Shown one piece after another: positions 1-12,200 of a stretch of DNA of 64,000 nt. The DNA is taken from assembly GCA_964036045.1 (NCBI GenBank), contig OZ038402.1:4712581-4776580 (forward strand), in the 5' to 3' direction. Both the position numbers and the translations under genes were made by a program. The number at the start of each line of letters is the position of its first letter. The first letter of the stretch is position 1. The stretch is from Eutreptiella sp. 'Long Island Sound 2002'. Lineage: Eukaryota > Euglenozoa > Euglenophyceae > Eutreptiales > Eutreptiaceae. The notes under the pieces are model-generated. The model saw nothing but the letters and a program-made list of their open reading frames with translations, did not search any database and was not told the DNA's origin.

Positions 1-189
1 ACATGGCCCCCCTTGCTAATGGACCCCCCCTCTCGATAGAAGACATGCCCTCTCGATAGAAAACATCCCCCCCCCCCTCAGATTTTTCACCAAATCGCAC
101 ACAAATTGCCCTTTTTTGCCTACTTTCCTGAGTGTGACATTGTGTGTCTCATGCCTAATTCTCCACCTTGCTTTGCTCTCACAGAATTT
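1..189. other. Non-coding edge with poly-C runs
   Basis: No gene seen. The stretch has C runs and the motif CTCGATAGAA twice, in short units of the form ACATGNCCC. A related block (CATGGCCCCCC followed by CTCGAAAGAAG) recurs at 2868-2965, so this is a small dispersed poly-C repeat. Confidence 0.5.
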
Positions 190-495
190 GACTATTGCTG
201 TGTCTCAAAGCAGATAAAGGGGCTAGTTCGGGTCTTTTGATTGTTGCATTCCTAAATATTAGAATTTGCCTGGTGCTGTGCCCCAAAGCAGATAAAGGGG
301 CTAGTTCGGGTCTTTTGATTCTTGCAGTCCTAAACATTAGATTTTGCCCGGTGTTGTGCCCCAAAGCAGATAAAGGGGCTAGTTCGGGTCTTTTGATTCT
401 TGCAGTCCTAACTATTAGAATTTGCCTGGTGCTGTGCCCCAAAGCAGATAAAGGGGCTAGTTCGGGTCTTTTGATTGTTGCAGTCCTAAATACAC
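190..495. repeat. 78-bp tandem repeat, about 4 copies
   Basis: The word AAAGCAGATAAAGGGGC starts at 207, 285, 363 and 441, exactly 78 bp apart. 78 is a multiple of three, so the array stays open in several frames; the resulting ORFs are by-products. It runs into a CAGACA-rich stretch at about 490-575. Confidence 0.9.
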
Positions 496-575
496 AGATA
501 CAGACACAGACACAAACACAACACAGACACAACACAGACAGATAGACAGACAGACAGACAGACACTTATTTGCAC
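488..575. repeat. CAGA/CACAGA simple repeat
   Basis: Short-period CACAGA and GACAGACAGA units, directly following the 78-bp array. Confidence 0.85.
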
Positions 576-689
576 TGATTGCTTCACGGGAAGGGGTATA
601 CTGCCTGCCTCTTGGTACTGACAGTGACAGTGACAGTTGTATGCCGCCTTGACAACATGTGCCGTTGCCTTATCATGTTGCCTAAAAGT

Positions 690-1410
690 GCATTCGTCAG
701 CCTGTTGTAGATGCACGTGGTTCGTATATAGTTGGTGACATTATTGTTGAGCACTCCACAGTGCTGAGGTTTTTTCATGCAGGCCTGGGGCCAATTTCAG
801 CATATTTTGCACAGCTCAAAGCGTATCAAGCATTCAGCCAATCAGCCAGTTAGAGTTGCATGTGATTCTATATATACTTGAAGACATTATTGTTGAGCAA
901 TTCACAGTGCTGAAAATTTTTCAAGCAGGCCTGGGGCCACAGATTTCAGCATGCTTTGCTCAGGTCAAAGTGCCGTCATTCATTCCGTCAGTCAGCCAAT
1001 TGCAGTTGCATATAATTCATGTCTATTTGAACACATTATTGTTGAGCACTTCACAGTGCTGAAATTTTTCGTAGCAGGCCTGGGGCCACAGATTTCAGCA
1101 TGCCTTGCTCAGGTCAAAGTGCCATGATTCATTCCGTCAGTCAGCCAATTGCAGTTGCATATAATTCATGTCTATTTGAAAACATTATTGTTGAGCACTT
1201 CACAGTGCTGAAATGTTTCCTAGCAGGCCTGGGGCCACAGATTTCAGCATGCTTTGCTCAGGTCAAAGTGCCATGATTCATTCCGTCAGTCAGCCAATTG
1301 CAGTTGCATATAATTCATGTCTATTTGAACACATTATTGTTGCGCACTTCATAGAGCTGAATTTTTTCAAGCAGGCCTGGGGCGACCACTTTCAGCTCTG
1401 CTGTGTGCCT
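690..1410. repeat. About 149-bp tandem repeat, about 5 copies
   Basis: The word CAGGCCTGGGGC starts at 780, 926, 1075, 1224 and 1372, spacing 146-149 bp. Units share GTCAGTCAGCCAATTGCAGT and CATTATTGTTGAGCACTTCA. The first unit is the most diverged and the last ends inside other DNA. A solitary relative (GAAGCAGGCCTCGGG) lies near 2540. Confidence 0.88.
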
Positions 1411-1434
1411 GTTTTCCACAACCTTTCCGAGGCA

Positions 1435-1482
1435 AGGGGGAGGAGGGGGACGAGGAGGAGGAGGAGGAGGAGGAGGAGGATG
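1435..1482. repeat. (GGA)n microsatellite
   Basis: About 14 GGA/GAG triplets in a row. The poly-Arg and poly-Pro ORFs across it are artefacts of the repeat. Confidence 0.9.
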
Positions 1483-1689
1483 TGGTGTGGCTTTTGGGCA
1501 GGGCCCATGATGGACCACGCACGAGAGAGAGGGAGGGATCGCAGTGGCCGCCAGATTTCTAACGTTTGCAGCTAGGCAATGGTGCCCACACACAATACAT
1601 TGTGACGCATTTGCAATTAAGATATCCCGTGCATTGGAGAATGTGTATTGCTTGGGATGAGGGTGTCCATGCCATGCCACATTGTGTTG

Positions 1690-2185
1690 CGCGTGGGGAA
1701 TTGGGAATAAACAGCACCCATCCAGGGTTGTAAAGAAAAAACCAGCGATGCCCAGATGACAATCAGCAAACAAACGGCACCCATCCGGAGTTGAAAAAAC
1801 AATAAACAGCGATGGCCAGGTGACAATCAGGAGTAAATGGCACCCATCTAGAGTTGTAAAACAAACAAAACAGGGATGTCCGGATGACAATGAGAAACAA
1901 ACAGCACCCATCCAGAGTTGTGAAAAAATAACCGGCGATGGACATATGAGAATCAGGAGTAAACAGCCCCCATACAGAGTTGTAAAAAAAAACAAACAGG
2001 GATGACCAGTTCACAATCAGAAATAACCAGCACCCATCCAGGGTTGCAAAAAATTAAACAGTGAAGACCAAATCACCATCAGGAATAAACAGCACCCATC
2101 CAGAGTTGTAAAAAAAATAAGCAGTGATGTTCATATGACAATCCGGAATAAACAGCACACATCCAGAGTTGTAAAAAAACAGCAT
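1690..2185. repeat. About 63-bp tandem repeat, about 8 copies
   Basis: CACCCATCCAGAGTTGTAAA-like units start at about 1715, 1778, 1841 and 1905 and continue to about 2165. Each contains a short A-run and GATGNCCAGATGACAATCAG. Units differ by point changes and A-run length. Confidence 0.85.
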
Positions 2186-5100
2186 TCAAACAGAGTGGTG
2201 TTAGTCGTGTCTAGGTGATATGCATGAATGACTAATTGTGTCTTATGAAACATTTGGGGAATGGGGAGGAAGAAGGAGGCATGAAACAGGTAAAATGGTA
2301 GAATTTTTTTTGGATTTCTCTCAAAAAAAGGTGGAAAACACCAAAATTTACAATCTACTGGCCACTGGCTGAAAAGCCTTGGGCCACTGTTTATTTTAAG
2401 GGTGCGCTTCCCTGATCAGGGCCACATCTGGCCCCAGTGGTATGTTGCGATCTAATGCACGCCGTTATTTTGTAGCATTCAACCATGTTTGTCAGCTTCT
2501 TTGACTGCCACATGAAGTATATGGTGCTGAAACTTTTTGAAGCAGGCCTCGGGTCATCAGTTTCAACCATCATCCTTTCAAAAGTTGCAGTTGTGTGTTT
2601 TCTTCGTATTTGCTATTGTGTGCTTGCATGTGTGAAGAAGGAAAGGCATGGGAAACAAATGTTGAGCACCACAAGAAAAATGGTGTAAAAGCATGAAAAA
2701 ATTGCAAAAGGTGGCTTACGTGAGCTCCGCAACCACCACAAAGATGCAAGAGGTACCAAGCATGGGTCCCCACCACGTTCACACCAATGGCACAAGCTAG
2801 AAAATGCATACACAAAGAATTTTTTTTGGATTTTTTTGCGAGAACTCGAGTCAATGGACCCCCCGTGCGCGTGTCAATGGACCCCCCCCCTTCGCAAGAA
2901 GAAACATGGCCCCCCTTTCCAATGCCCCCCCCTTCTCGAAAGAAGAAACATGGCCCGGGCCATTGACACGGGGGGGGGGGTGGGGAGGCTGCTGCACTCA
3001 TTCATAGAATCGCCGCTCATCTTGGCCTGCCCATCCCCGACCCCCACCCCCACCCTACCACAAAACAAATAACACTCATGTTTGACCACAATCTTTTGGC
3101 GCATTAACTCCGGTGCCCCGTCCCCATCCCTGCTCTGAAGCACTCCCTCGGTCACAATGAGAGACTTCTCTCCGAGGTCACCCCAACTTCTGAACACCCA
3201 CGTGACACATCGAATGTGAAGTAGGGCCCCCACACAATGACACATTGTGCTCTGAGCCATGCATGGTCCCTCCATTGTGGTCTTCAAAAAGGTGCTTGGC
3301 GCACATGCAGTGCCAACAACCCGCCCACCGCCCCCAACCGTATTTAACTCTGACGAGCTCCGTTCTGTGCTGTCTTCCTGCACTGGTGGCGGATGTCACT
3401 GTTTGGTTGGGCAAAGCGCTCAGGGGTATTACCCAAAGCCAGACATGGTGTGGGCTCCGAGATTCACAGAAGAAGTTGGGTGTTGTTCAGCTCTGTTCCG
3501 TTTTGATGCACCACGGCAAAAATGTAGTTTGCATATGGGGCAGGGGGGTGGGGGCGCTGGATGAGGGTTTGATGTGCATTGCTGTGTACTGGACATTCTT
3601 GCATCCAAGGTACTACACTGCAAGCTGTATCAGGCAGAACACTTAGTCTTTCGCAATTTCAACCAATGACGGTGATCCTGTTGACACGTGCCCAGCCGGT
3701 ACTATTATCAATTTCCAATGTTCAGGGGGTCTTGCTTGCCAAGATTCTGGACCCGTCAGAGCGGGGTGCTGACTGCCGGTCCATCACATGTGAGTGCTCT
3801 GTGGTGACGCATGATTGTGCCCCTGTAGCACAGACATGGTGTGCAACCACAAGTCATTGTCGGACTGGAGGAAGATCCGCCCGCCGTCGGAGGAGTTGGG
3901 GAGCTCGTACAAAATCATTTGGTAAGGTCAAACTACCCCCCCATTTTGTTACAAACTACCACCCCAACTTCTCCATTTTACCCCTCAGGGGGCTGCAATT
4001 ACCCACCCAGCCCCACTTGTAGCAATTACCCACCTGGGGGTTGCAAATCACCCCCCACGCACGTTGACAATCCCCGTAGATCCTAACCAATGGGCCATCA
4101 TCATTCCGAAGTACCTCAAGGAGGGTGCCCTCTTTTGCTTTTGCCATTAACAGAACCTCGGATGACGTCTCAGCCGCACAGAAACGGACCCCCCCCCCCA
4201 ACCAGCCAAACCTAGTGCTTCGCAGAGGTCGCTGGATACTTTGCTGCGGCTGGTGGCGCCTTCCTCGCAGTCCTGTATTTTTTTTTAGATGCGGATTATT
4301 TTTTTCTTAGAAGTGGTATTTTTTTTAGCTAAAAAAAACTGGGAGGTCCCAGCCAATCCCTCCCCCCCCTTTAGAATCCCCCCCACCCCCTCCCCCCCCT
4401 TGTAATACATCCCCCCCGGGGGGGGGGGGGGGGTGTACGGTTCCCAACATGGCGGTGCTGCGCCCTTGGGGCCTGCTGGGGATTTCCAGCCGTGGGCATT
4501 GCGGCCAAGGGCAGTTGGCACCGACAAGCCTGCACAATTACCATTTTCTGGGGCGGGCGGCGGCGCCGGTGGGGGGGGATGTGGAAGAGGGACAACCCCC
4601 AGGCCAACCAAAAAACTCCAATTCACGCCTTGCGAAGGAGCAGACAGAGGTGTACCGCCAAGCGTGCCTGTAACGCAAGGGAGAGCACGAGTTGGAATGC
4701 CAGACCAGCCGTCGCACATATCTCATCGTAACAAGCCGCTGTACCCGGGTGGCTACTCACACAAGCTGTGAAGGGCGCTGAAATCGCAGTGTGGGTCCGA
4801 TCGGGAACGGAGCTGAAGGGCATCGGCGCCATAGCACGAGGCCCCTGTGGTGCCACTCAGTGACGGGTGGGGTGGCAGTTGCCATGACGAGTACCCCCCT
4901 GTCCCTCGAGTATGCAAAGGTTTTACTCTCCCAGCAAAGGCATTGCTGCCCACGTACGAGGGCCAGGGGTTTGTGCCATTTTTTTCCAGGTGGGATCACC
5001 CACAAGGGCCCAGCGGGGGGGTGGGCATAGCAGCAGGGGTTGGTAGTTTCTCACCGGAGCCGCAGGGGATGGCCGGACATGGAAATCTCGGCGCATGTTG

Positions 5101-5284
5101 TGGCGCATGTTGTGGTGCCGCATCCTCCATTGTAGCACGGCTGATTTCGGTTGTCCGCGCGCTGAGGTCTCGGGCTAGGGGTAGGGTGCTTGTTTTTCAT
5201 GTAGTCGGAATATCTGGTGTCAGGAGTCGGGGGTCCAGTGCTCAAGTGGCAGCAACACCGCTGGGAAACTTCGCGGAGTCCGCT
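2186..5284. other. Gene-poor stretch with poly-C/poly-G runs
   Basis: No gene with a recognisable product. It holds a poly-C block (2868-2965), C/G runs at 2973-2985, 4188-4200 and 4360-4432, and a short direct repeat CAATTACCCACC near 3990-4035. One stretch (about 3836-3921) reads like a short exon ending at a GTAAGG donor, but is too short to name. Confidence 0.4.
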
Positions 5285-5450
5285 GTGCAACATATAACAC
5301 CACACGCCACACACACATCAGAGCTCACACGGCATACGATACACAGGCCACCCCACACAGCAACATGCAGTACACATCACACAACCTACAACATATAACA
5401 CACATCACACAGCATAAGACGTACGTCACATACCACACAACACACAGAGG
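5285..5450. repeat. CA-rich simple repeat, block 1
   Basis: Degenerate ACACAACATACA-type repeat, interrupted at 5451-5589 by non-repetitive DNA and resumed as block 2. Cys/Val-rich ORFs on the minus strand are repeat translations. Confidence 0.8.
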
Positions 5451-5589
5451 AGAAGGAGGAGGAGGAAGCGATGCGGTCCCCCGGCAGCGCGCAGCCGCTC
5501 GCCAACCCCACGGTGCCTGCCGGCCCCCCACCGACTAGGAGACGCGGTCGTCGGTGGGGTGACCCTGACCGGGGGACTACCCGGCTCAA

Positions 5590-5790
5590 CATCGTACAAC
5601 ATACAACGCACATCACACAACACACAACACACACCACACAACACACATCGTACAGCATACAACATACAACGCACAACACAAAATACACAGCACACAGCAC
5701 ACAACATACAACGTACGTCACACGCACGCACACACACACACAGCACACAAAACGCAGCATACAACAACACACATCATCCGGCGTAGAGCG
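5590..5790. repeat. CA-rich simple repeat, block 2
   Basis: The same ACACAACATACAACGCACA-type sequence as block 1, ending in a (CA)n run near 5728-5742. Confidence 0.8.
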
Positions 5791-6034
5791 CACCATGTAC
5801 AAGTGTGGGCAATCGTGGACAAGGGAAGCCACTTGGGACCGTGATTTGACCGTTGGAGACCCCCATCCAGACCACCGCTCGAGTGGTCCCCATTTGCTGG
5901 ACGCCCGCCCCCAGACACCTCCTCAAGGGTCCGGGCTAGTGAGGGGGGGGGGGGGGGGCTAATGCGCGTCCGGGACCGCGCGTTGCCGTCCCTTCTGCAC
6001 TGCGCTGCCGCTGCCCTTTGCCGCTCCACAGCCC

Positions 6035-6235
6035 ATGGGCCGCACGAAGGATCGGCATCTCCGGCAGGAGAGGGACCGGGGCCAGGGGTGGGACCGGTCC
6101 CTCTTCGACGGGGACCCCAACGCCCTGACGCTCATGCAGCTGCAGGCCGAGCTGGCCAAACGGGGGCTGTCCACCCAAGGCAACTACCGAGGCCTCCGCA
6201 ACCGCTTCGTCCGGGCGTTGTGCGTGGGCGTGAAG
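6035..6235 (+). CDS. Exon 1: SAP domain
   Basis: ATG at 6035 (MGRTKDRHLRQERDRG), then an acidic stretch and a SAP motif, about residues 31-62: LMQLQAELAKRGLSTQG followed by a basic helix with Leu and Arg at the usual places. The SAP family is a 35-residue helix-turn-helix that binds AT-rich DNA or RNA. The exon ends in frame at AAG before GTGGGG (6236). GTGCGT at 6220 is an alternative donor in another phase. Third positions are strongly GC. Confidence 0.75.
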
Positions 6236-9200
6236 GTGGGGAAGGTGTGGCCTGCGGCATGCCCCGCTGGTGTCTGTCGGTGGCCCGGGGCTGGGGGGGC
6301 TGGTACAGAGCTTTGCCGTCGGTGGATCCCACCAGGACGTTCGTTAAGGACACTGACGGTTTCTTTTTTTCTTTTTGTTAAGGAACGTATATGCCCCTGG
6401 GCGGGCGGTTGCAGGCCAACTGCCGGCAGTTACTGGCCAACCGCTGTTGTTTAGCCGCCAACTGCTGGCGGTTAACAGCCAAATTTTGTTGGTTAAGAGC
6501 GAACCGCTCGGTTAACTGGTCAACCGCCGTCGGTGACGGGCCAACCACCGTCGTCTGGCGGCCACCTTAACCCTTTTTTTGCACCCCAAAAATTCGGACA
6601 TCCAGAGTTTTTTCCATTTTTCCTGTTTCTGTTTCTGCTTCTTTTTTTTTGTCCTGTTCAGGAACGTCCTGGATCCCACTGGAGTTGGGAGGAAGATAAG
6701 TGGGTGGACGCGTGGGCACTGCACACCGGGTGCACTACACGGTACCCCACCAGCCTTTATGGAACCACCCCCTCCCCCCCTCCCCCACAGCACCCGTACA
6801 CCGGGTGTATTACACGGTACCCCACCAGCCTTTATGGAACACCCCCCTCCCCCCCTTCCCCACAGCACTGCACACCGGGTGTACTACACGGCACCCCACC
6901 AGCCTTTATGGAACACTCCCCTCCCCCCCTCCCCCACAGCACTGCACACCGGGTGTACTACACGGTGCCCCACCAGCCTTTATGGAACACCCCCTCCCCC
7001 CCTCCCCCACAGCACTGCACACCGGGTGTACAACACGGTACCCCACCAGCCTTTATGGAACACCCCCTCCCCCCCTCCCCCACAGTACCCGTACACCGGG
7101 TGTATTACACGGTACCCCACCAGCCTTTATGGAACACCCCCCTCCCCCCCTTCCCCACAGCACTGCACACCGGGTGTACTACACGGCACCCCACCAGCCT
7201 TTATGGAACACTCCCCTCCCCCCCTCCCCCACAGCACTGCACACCGGGTGTACTACACGGTGCCCCACCAGCCTTTATGGAACACCCCCTCCCCCCCTCC
7301 CCCACAGCACTGCACACCGGGTGTACAACACGGTACCCCACCAGCCTTTATGGAACACCCCCTCCCCCCCTCCCCCACAGTACCCGTACACCGGGTGTAT
7401 TACACGGTACCCCACCAGCCTTTATGGAACACCCCCCTCCCCCCCTCCCCCACAGCACTGCACACCGGGTGTACTACACGGCACCCCACCAGCCTTTATG
7501 GAACACTCCCCTTCCCCCCTCCCCCACAGCACTGCACACCGGTTGTACTACACGGTACCCCACCAGCCTTTATGGAACGCCCCCCTCCCCCCCTCCCCCA
7601 CAGCACTGCACACCGGGTGTACTACACAGTACCCCACCAGCCTTTATGGAACGCCCCCCTCCCCCCCTCCCCCACAGCACTGCACACCGGGTGTACCACA
7701 CGGTACCCCACCAGCCTTTATAGTACCGCTGCCCGTGCTGCGTCATTGGTGCTGCGTTGTGGTTGCCATTGTTGCCTGCAGACCAGAGAGGCCAAGCCTG
7801 AGTTTGAAGACGAATCGGGGCGGACGCTGTACTTCGAGCTCCCGGACTCTGATGGAGCCACGTGCCTTGATATTGAGAAGAAGGGCCGTGTTCTCAGGCA
7901 TGGACCTGCGGCCCCAAATTGTGTGAGTTGTGCGTCCCAGCGCTGTCAGGCGCTGGGGGGCTGGCCAGGGGAGGAGGGATGGGGGTGGTTTTTGCGGTGC
8001 ATGGGCGCCTGCATCGGGTGTTGGGCCGGGGTAGGGTGCCTTGGAGGTGTATGGGAGGTTAATTGGGGGTGCATCGGAGGCGCATCAGAGGTGCATTGGG
8101 GGTGCATCGGAGGCGCATCGGAGGTGTATTGGAGGTGCATCGCGGGTGTATGGGACTTGTATCGGAGGTGCATCGGAGGTGTATTGGAGGTGCATTGGGG
8201 GTGTATTGGAGGCGCATCGGAGGTGTATTGGAGTTGCATCGGAGGCGTATGGGACTTGTATCGGAGGTGCATCGGAGGTGTATTGGAGGTGCATTGGGGG
8301 TGTATTGGAGGCGCATCGGAGGTGTATTGTACTTGCATCGCGGGTGTATGGGACTTGTGTCGGAGGCGCATCGGAGGTGAATTGGAGGTGCATTGGGGGT
8401 GTATTGGAGGCGCATCGGAGGTGTATTGGAGTTGCATCGGAGGTGTATGGGACTTGTGTCAGGGGTGCATCGGAGGTGTATTGGAGGTGCATTGGGGGTG
8501 TATTGGAGGCGCATCGGAGGTGTATTGGAGTTGCATCGGAGGTGTATGGGACTTGTATCGGAGGTGCATCGGAGGCGCATCGGAGGTGCATTGGGGGTGC
8601 ATCGCGGGTGTATGGGACTTGTATCGGAGGTGCATCGGAGGCGCATCGGAGGTGCATTGGGGGTGCATCGGAGGCGCATCGGAGGTGTATTGGAGGTGCA
8701 TCGCGGGTGTATGGGACTTGTATCGGAGGTGCATCGGAGGTGTATTGGAGGTGCATTGGGGATGTAAACCCCCCCCCCAAAATGTATACCCCCCCAAAAT
8801 GTATACCCCCCCAATATTTATACCCCCCCAATATTTATACACCCCCAATATTTATACCCCCCCAATATTTATACCCCCCCAATATTTATACCCCCCCAAT
8901 ATTTATACCCCCCCAATATTTATACACCCCCAATATTTATACACCCCCAATATTTATACCCCCCCAATATTTATACCCCCCCAATATTTATACACCCCCA
9001 ATATTTATACCCCCCCAATATTTATACCCCCCCAATATTTATACCCCCCCAATATTTATACCCCCCCAATATTTATACCCCCCCAATATTTATACCCCCC
9101 CAATATTTATACCCCCCCAATATTTATACCCCCCCAATATTTATACCCCCCCAATATTTATACCCCCCCAATATTTATACCCCCCCAATATTTATACCCC

Positions 9201-12200
9201 CCCAATATTTATACCCCCCCAATATTTATACCCCCCCAATATTTATACCCCCCCAATATTTATACCCCCCCAATATTTATACCCCCCCAATATTTATACC
9301 CCCCCAATATTTATACCCCCCCAATATTTATACCCCCCCAATATTTATACCCCCCCTAGGTTTATTGGGCGTTTTGCCAAAATCTGTACCCCCTTCAGCC
9401 CTGCACAAGGAAACACAACACGAACAAATCCAGAGTAGCAAAACGCTTCAGTGAAACAGTTCCAAAGGGACCGTCAAGGGTTATGCTTTCAGTTCCTTTG
9501 GAAACAAGCATCTTACGATCAGCGGTTATGGATATTCCTGTCTCATCCATGTTTGCGATCAGGTCTGGATCAAATTGTCCCATACCTAGTCCAAATCGGA
9601 TTCTGAATCTGAATGTTCCATGCCGCCAACACAAAACAGCTCTGAATGATAAGCGACAAAGACCACGCAGTACCTCCCCCCAAAAATTTATACCCCCCCA
9701 AAATTTATACCCCCCCAAAATTTATACCCCCCGAGCCTTATTGGGCGTTCTGCCGAAATCTATACCCTGGGGTATACATTTTGGGGGGGGGGGGGTTTAT
9801 TGGAGGTGTGGCGCGGGTGCATCGGAGGCGTATTGGAGGTTTATTGGAGGTGCACCGCGGGTGTATGGGAGTATCGGAGGTGCATCGGATTTGCATCGAA
9901 TTTGCATCGGAGGTGTATTGGAGGTGTATTGAAAGTGTATTGGAGGTGCATGGGGGGTGCATCGGAGATGCATTGGGAGTGCATTGGAGGTGTGTCGGAG
10001 GCCCATTGGAGGTCCATCGCAGGTGCATCGGGCGTGCATTGGTTACCCCCTCGCCGGCCCGTCAGGTACAACGATGCAGACCGGCCGCGCTGGACCACCC
10101 TCACCGCCGTGTTCCCCGTCCCCCCGGAGACCCGCCTCTCGTGGTCCTTCCACATCGAGGCCCTGTACAACGTGGCGGTGGGGGTGGCCCGCGAGACGGT
10201 GGACGACAACGCGCTGCTGGGGGCCGACGAGGACGGCTGGGGGTACTTCGTGACGCTGGGCTCGAAGCATCACGCGGATGCCTCCGGCGTCGGGGAGCCA
10301 TACGGCAAGGTATGCGCCGCGGCAGGCAAGGGCGACCTGAAAATTGGGGGGGGGGGTGACATGGACGCCCGCCGAAGGAAGGGGGGAGGGGTTGGAGAAA
10401 TGGGGTTCTGTGTCGGGCCCTTTGTTTTGTGTAAGAACGGATGTTGGCGCTGAAGGCGCAGGAAAACAACATTTTGGCCCGAAAAAGTTTTTTCCACCAA
10501 TAATTCCCCCCCCCCCCCCCCCATTTGAGTAGTCAAAATGATCAGCGCGAGTTGGGTATCGTTTTGAGCCATAGATGTTGGGTTGACCCCCCCCCCCCCC
10601 CCGGCATAGCAGGTCGGGCACCCCCGCCCTGAACCCCCCCTCCCGTCACGGTGGCCAAGGAGGGGGGGGTGGGGTTGGGAAAATGGGCCTCCGTGTCACC
10701 CCCCCCCCCCCCCCCCCGCAGAGCAATTTTCTTTCCGCCAAGGGCAAGGACGCCATGTGCGGCTCGTATCGCTCTCCACCCTGCAGCGCCAACTCACAAG
10801 GAAGGACCACAGCTCCCTCTGCACTACCTGCCTGCAAGTGTTTGTACTCCTCCACAATGGATGCTGCGGTTGTGCTCCCATCCGTGTCCACACACACCAG
10901 GTTCACCCCCGCCAGCTCCGCTCTTGCGGAACGCGCCAGACGTCATACCCCTGCAAGGCTGACCCCTCTCTCATTGATTTCCAGGTGTTGCACACATCGC
11001 GTCACAACCATCACACAAGGGGGGGTGCAGGGCGCATGGGGTGGTGGTGCAGGCTAAGATTAGAACGGCCGACAACCAGAGGAGGACCCCCCCCCCAGGG
11101 CACTACCGTTTTGTGTCTGAGAGGGCTTGTCTCTTGCCACCCAACCGAGCATGCAACGTTCGCCGGCTGCAGGTGCAAATTCTCTGCGACTGTGGCGCTG
11201 CATGTGTCTTTAGACCCATTGCACACCTTGAGTTAGACTTGTAGCACCTGCATCACCTCCATCGGGTCTAGAGGAGACCAACGCCTTGGGCTCCACACCG
11301 GACCTCCCCCCCCCGACCAAAGTGACCATCATGGGAAAAAACGAAATATACGATTGGGATAATCTGATCCGGCCATTTTTGGTACACAAATTTTGGGGTC
11401 CCAGACCCCCCCCTTCCTCTCTTCTATTGTCAGCCTGGAGGTCATGTGCCATGGGTGGTGCAGAACGCGTGGGGGGGTAGTGTGCGTGTGCTGGTGCAGG
11501 CTTCTGCTTGGAACTCCCCCTCCCTCGGTTTGCCAGAACAATGCCCTTGTCAGAAAGGGTGGGGGTAGAGGGGGGGGGAGGGGGGATGGGGGGGGGATTT
11601 TGCGACGGGCACTTTTCGGTGTGCGAATTTTAGACCCCAGCCCCCAACCCGATGACCGCTGGGAGCAGATTTCTGCAATGGTTCGGCACCTCAAAGCCAC
11701 TGCTGGCGCGCGCCGTGAAGGTGCACAACGGGCTCCGTACGCACGAAAAGCACGGGCTGATTGGGATGATGACCAGCGCTGAGACGCTTCAACATTATAT
11801 TTCCCAGGCGGTTAAGGAAGTTGACAGTGCGATCTTGGAACCTCCTGGAAATGACCAGCGCAATGCTGGGGCCTCCACTGGTAATGAACAGTACGCTCCT
11901 ACTGGAACCTGCTAAATTTAATAGCGCACTCCTGGAACCTCCTGCAAATTAGCAGTGCGATCCTCGAACCTCCTGAAGATGAGCAGCACACTTCTGCAAC
12001 CGCCTGGAAAGCCCACTGACATGTACTGGCGCAGGCCTCGCTGAAGGCAGGGTCGCAGCATGTGGGCGCGAGGTTTCTCACCGCAAACTCGGCACTGCAT
12101 CGGAAAACAACTCACGTTGAGCCTTGCCCATGCGAAAACACTCAGCGCCAACCCCTGCCCCATCCCACTGTAGGAGTTGTTTCCGCAGCTTAGAGCTGAA

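Larger units (their letters stand above)
6236..7781 (+). other. Intron 1
   Basis: 1,546 nt, GTGGGG...TTGCCTGCAG. About 500 nt of unique DNA with degenerate copies of the AACCGCCGTCGGT minisatellite (6405-6560), then the 74-bp array (6722-7725), which ends about 58 nt before the splice acceptor. Confidence 0.65.
7923..10065 (+). other. Intron 2
   Basis: 2,143 nt. Order: a 12-bp-based minisatellite (about 8041-8764), a 17-bp AATATTTATAC7 array (about 8765-9357), a transposase relic bracketed by direct repeats, three more 17-bp-type units, then the 12-bp minisatellite again (9796-10040) ending about 25 nt before the acceptor GGCCCGTCAG. May hide a small exon, since exons 2 and 3 do not join in frame. 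Confidence 0.6.

Noticed and set aside
6722-9357. CRISPR-like arrays
   Set aside because: Units are contiguous without unique spacers, in a eukaryotic intron.
6579-9438. Long + strand ORFs (up to 926 codons) over the 74-, 12- and 17-bp arrays
   Set aside because: They are periodic translations of tandem repeats in introns 1-2; only the 7782-7922 stretch in one of them is a credible exon.
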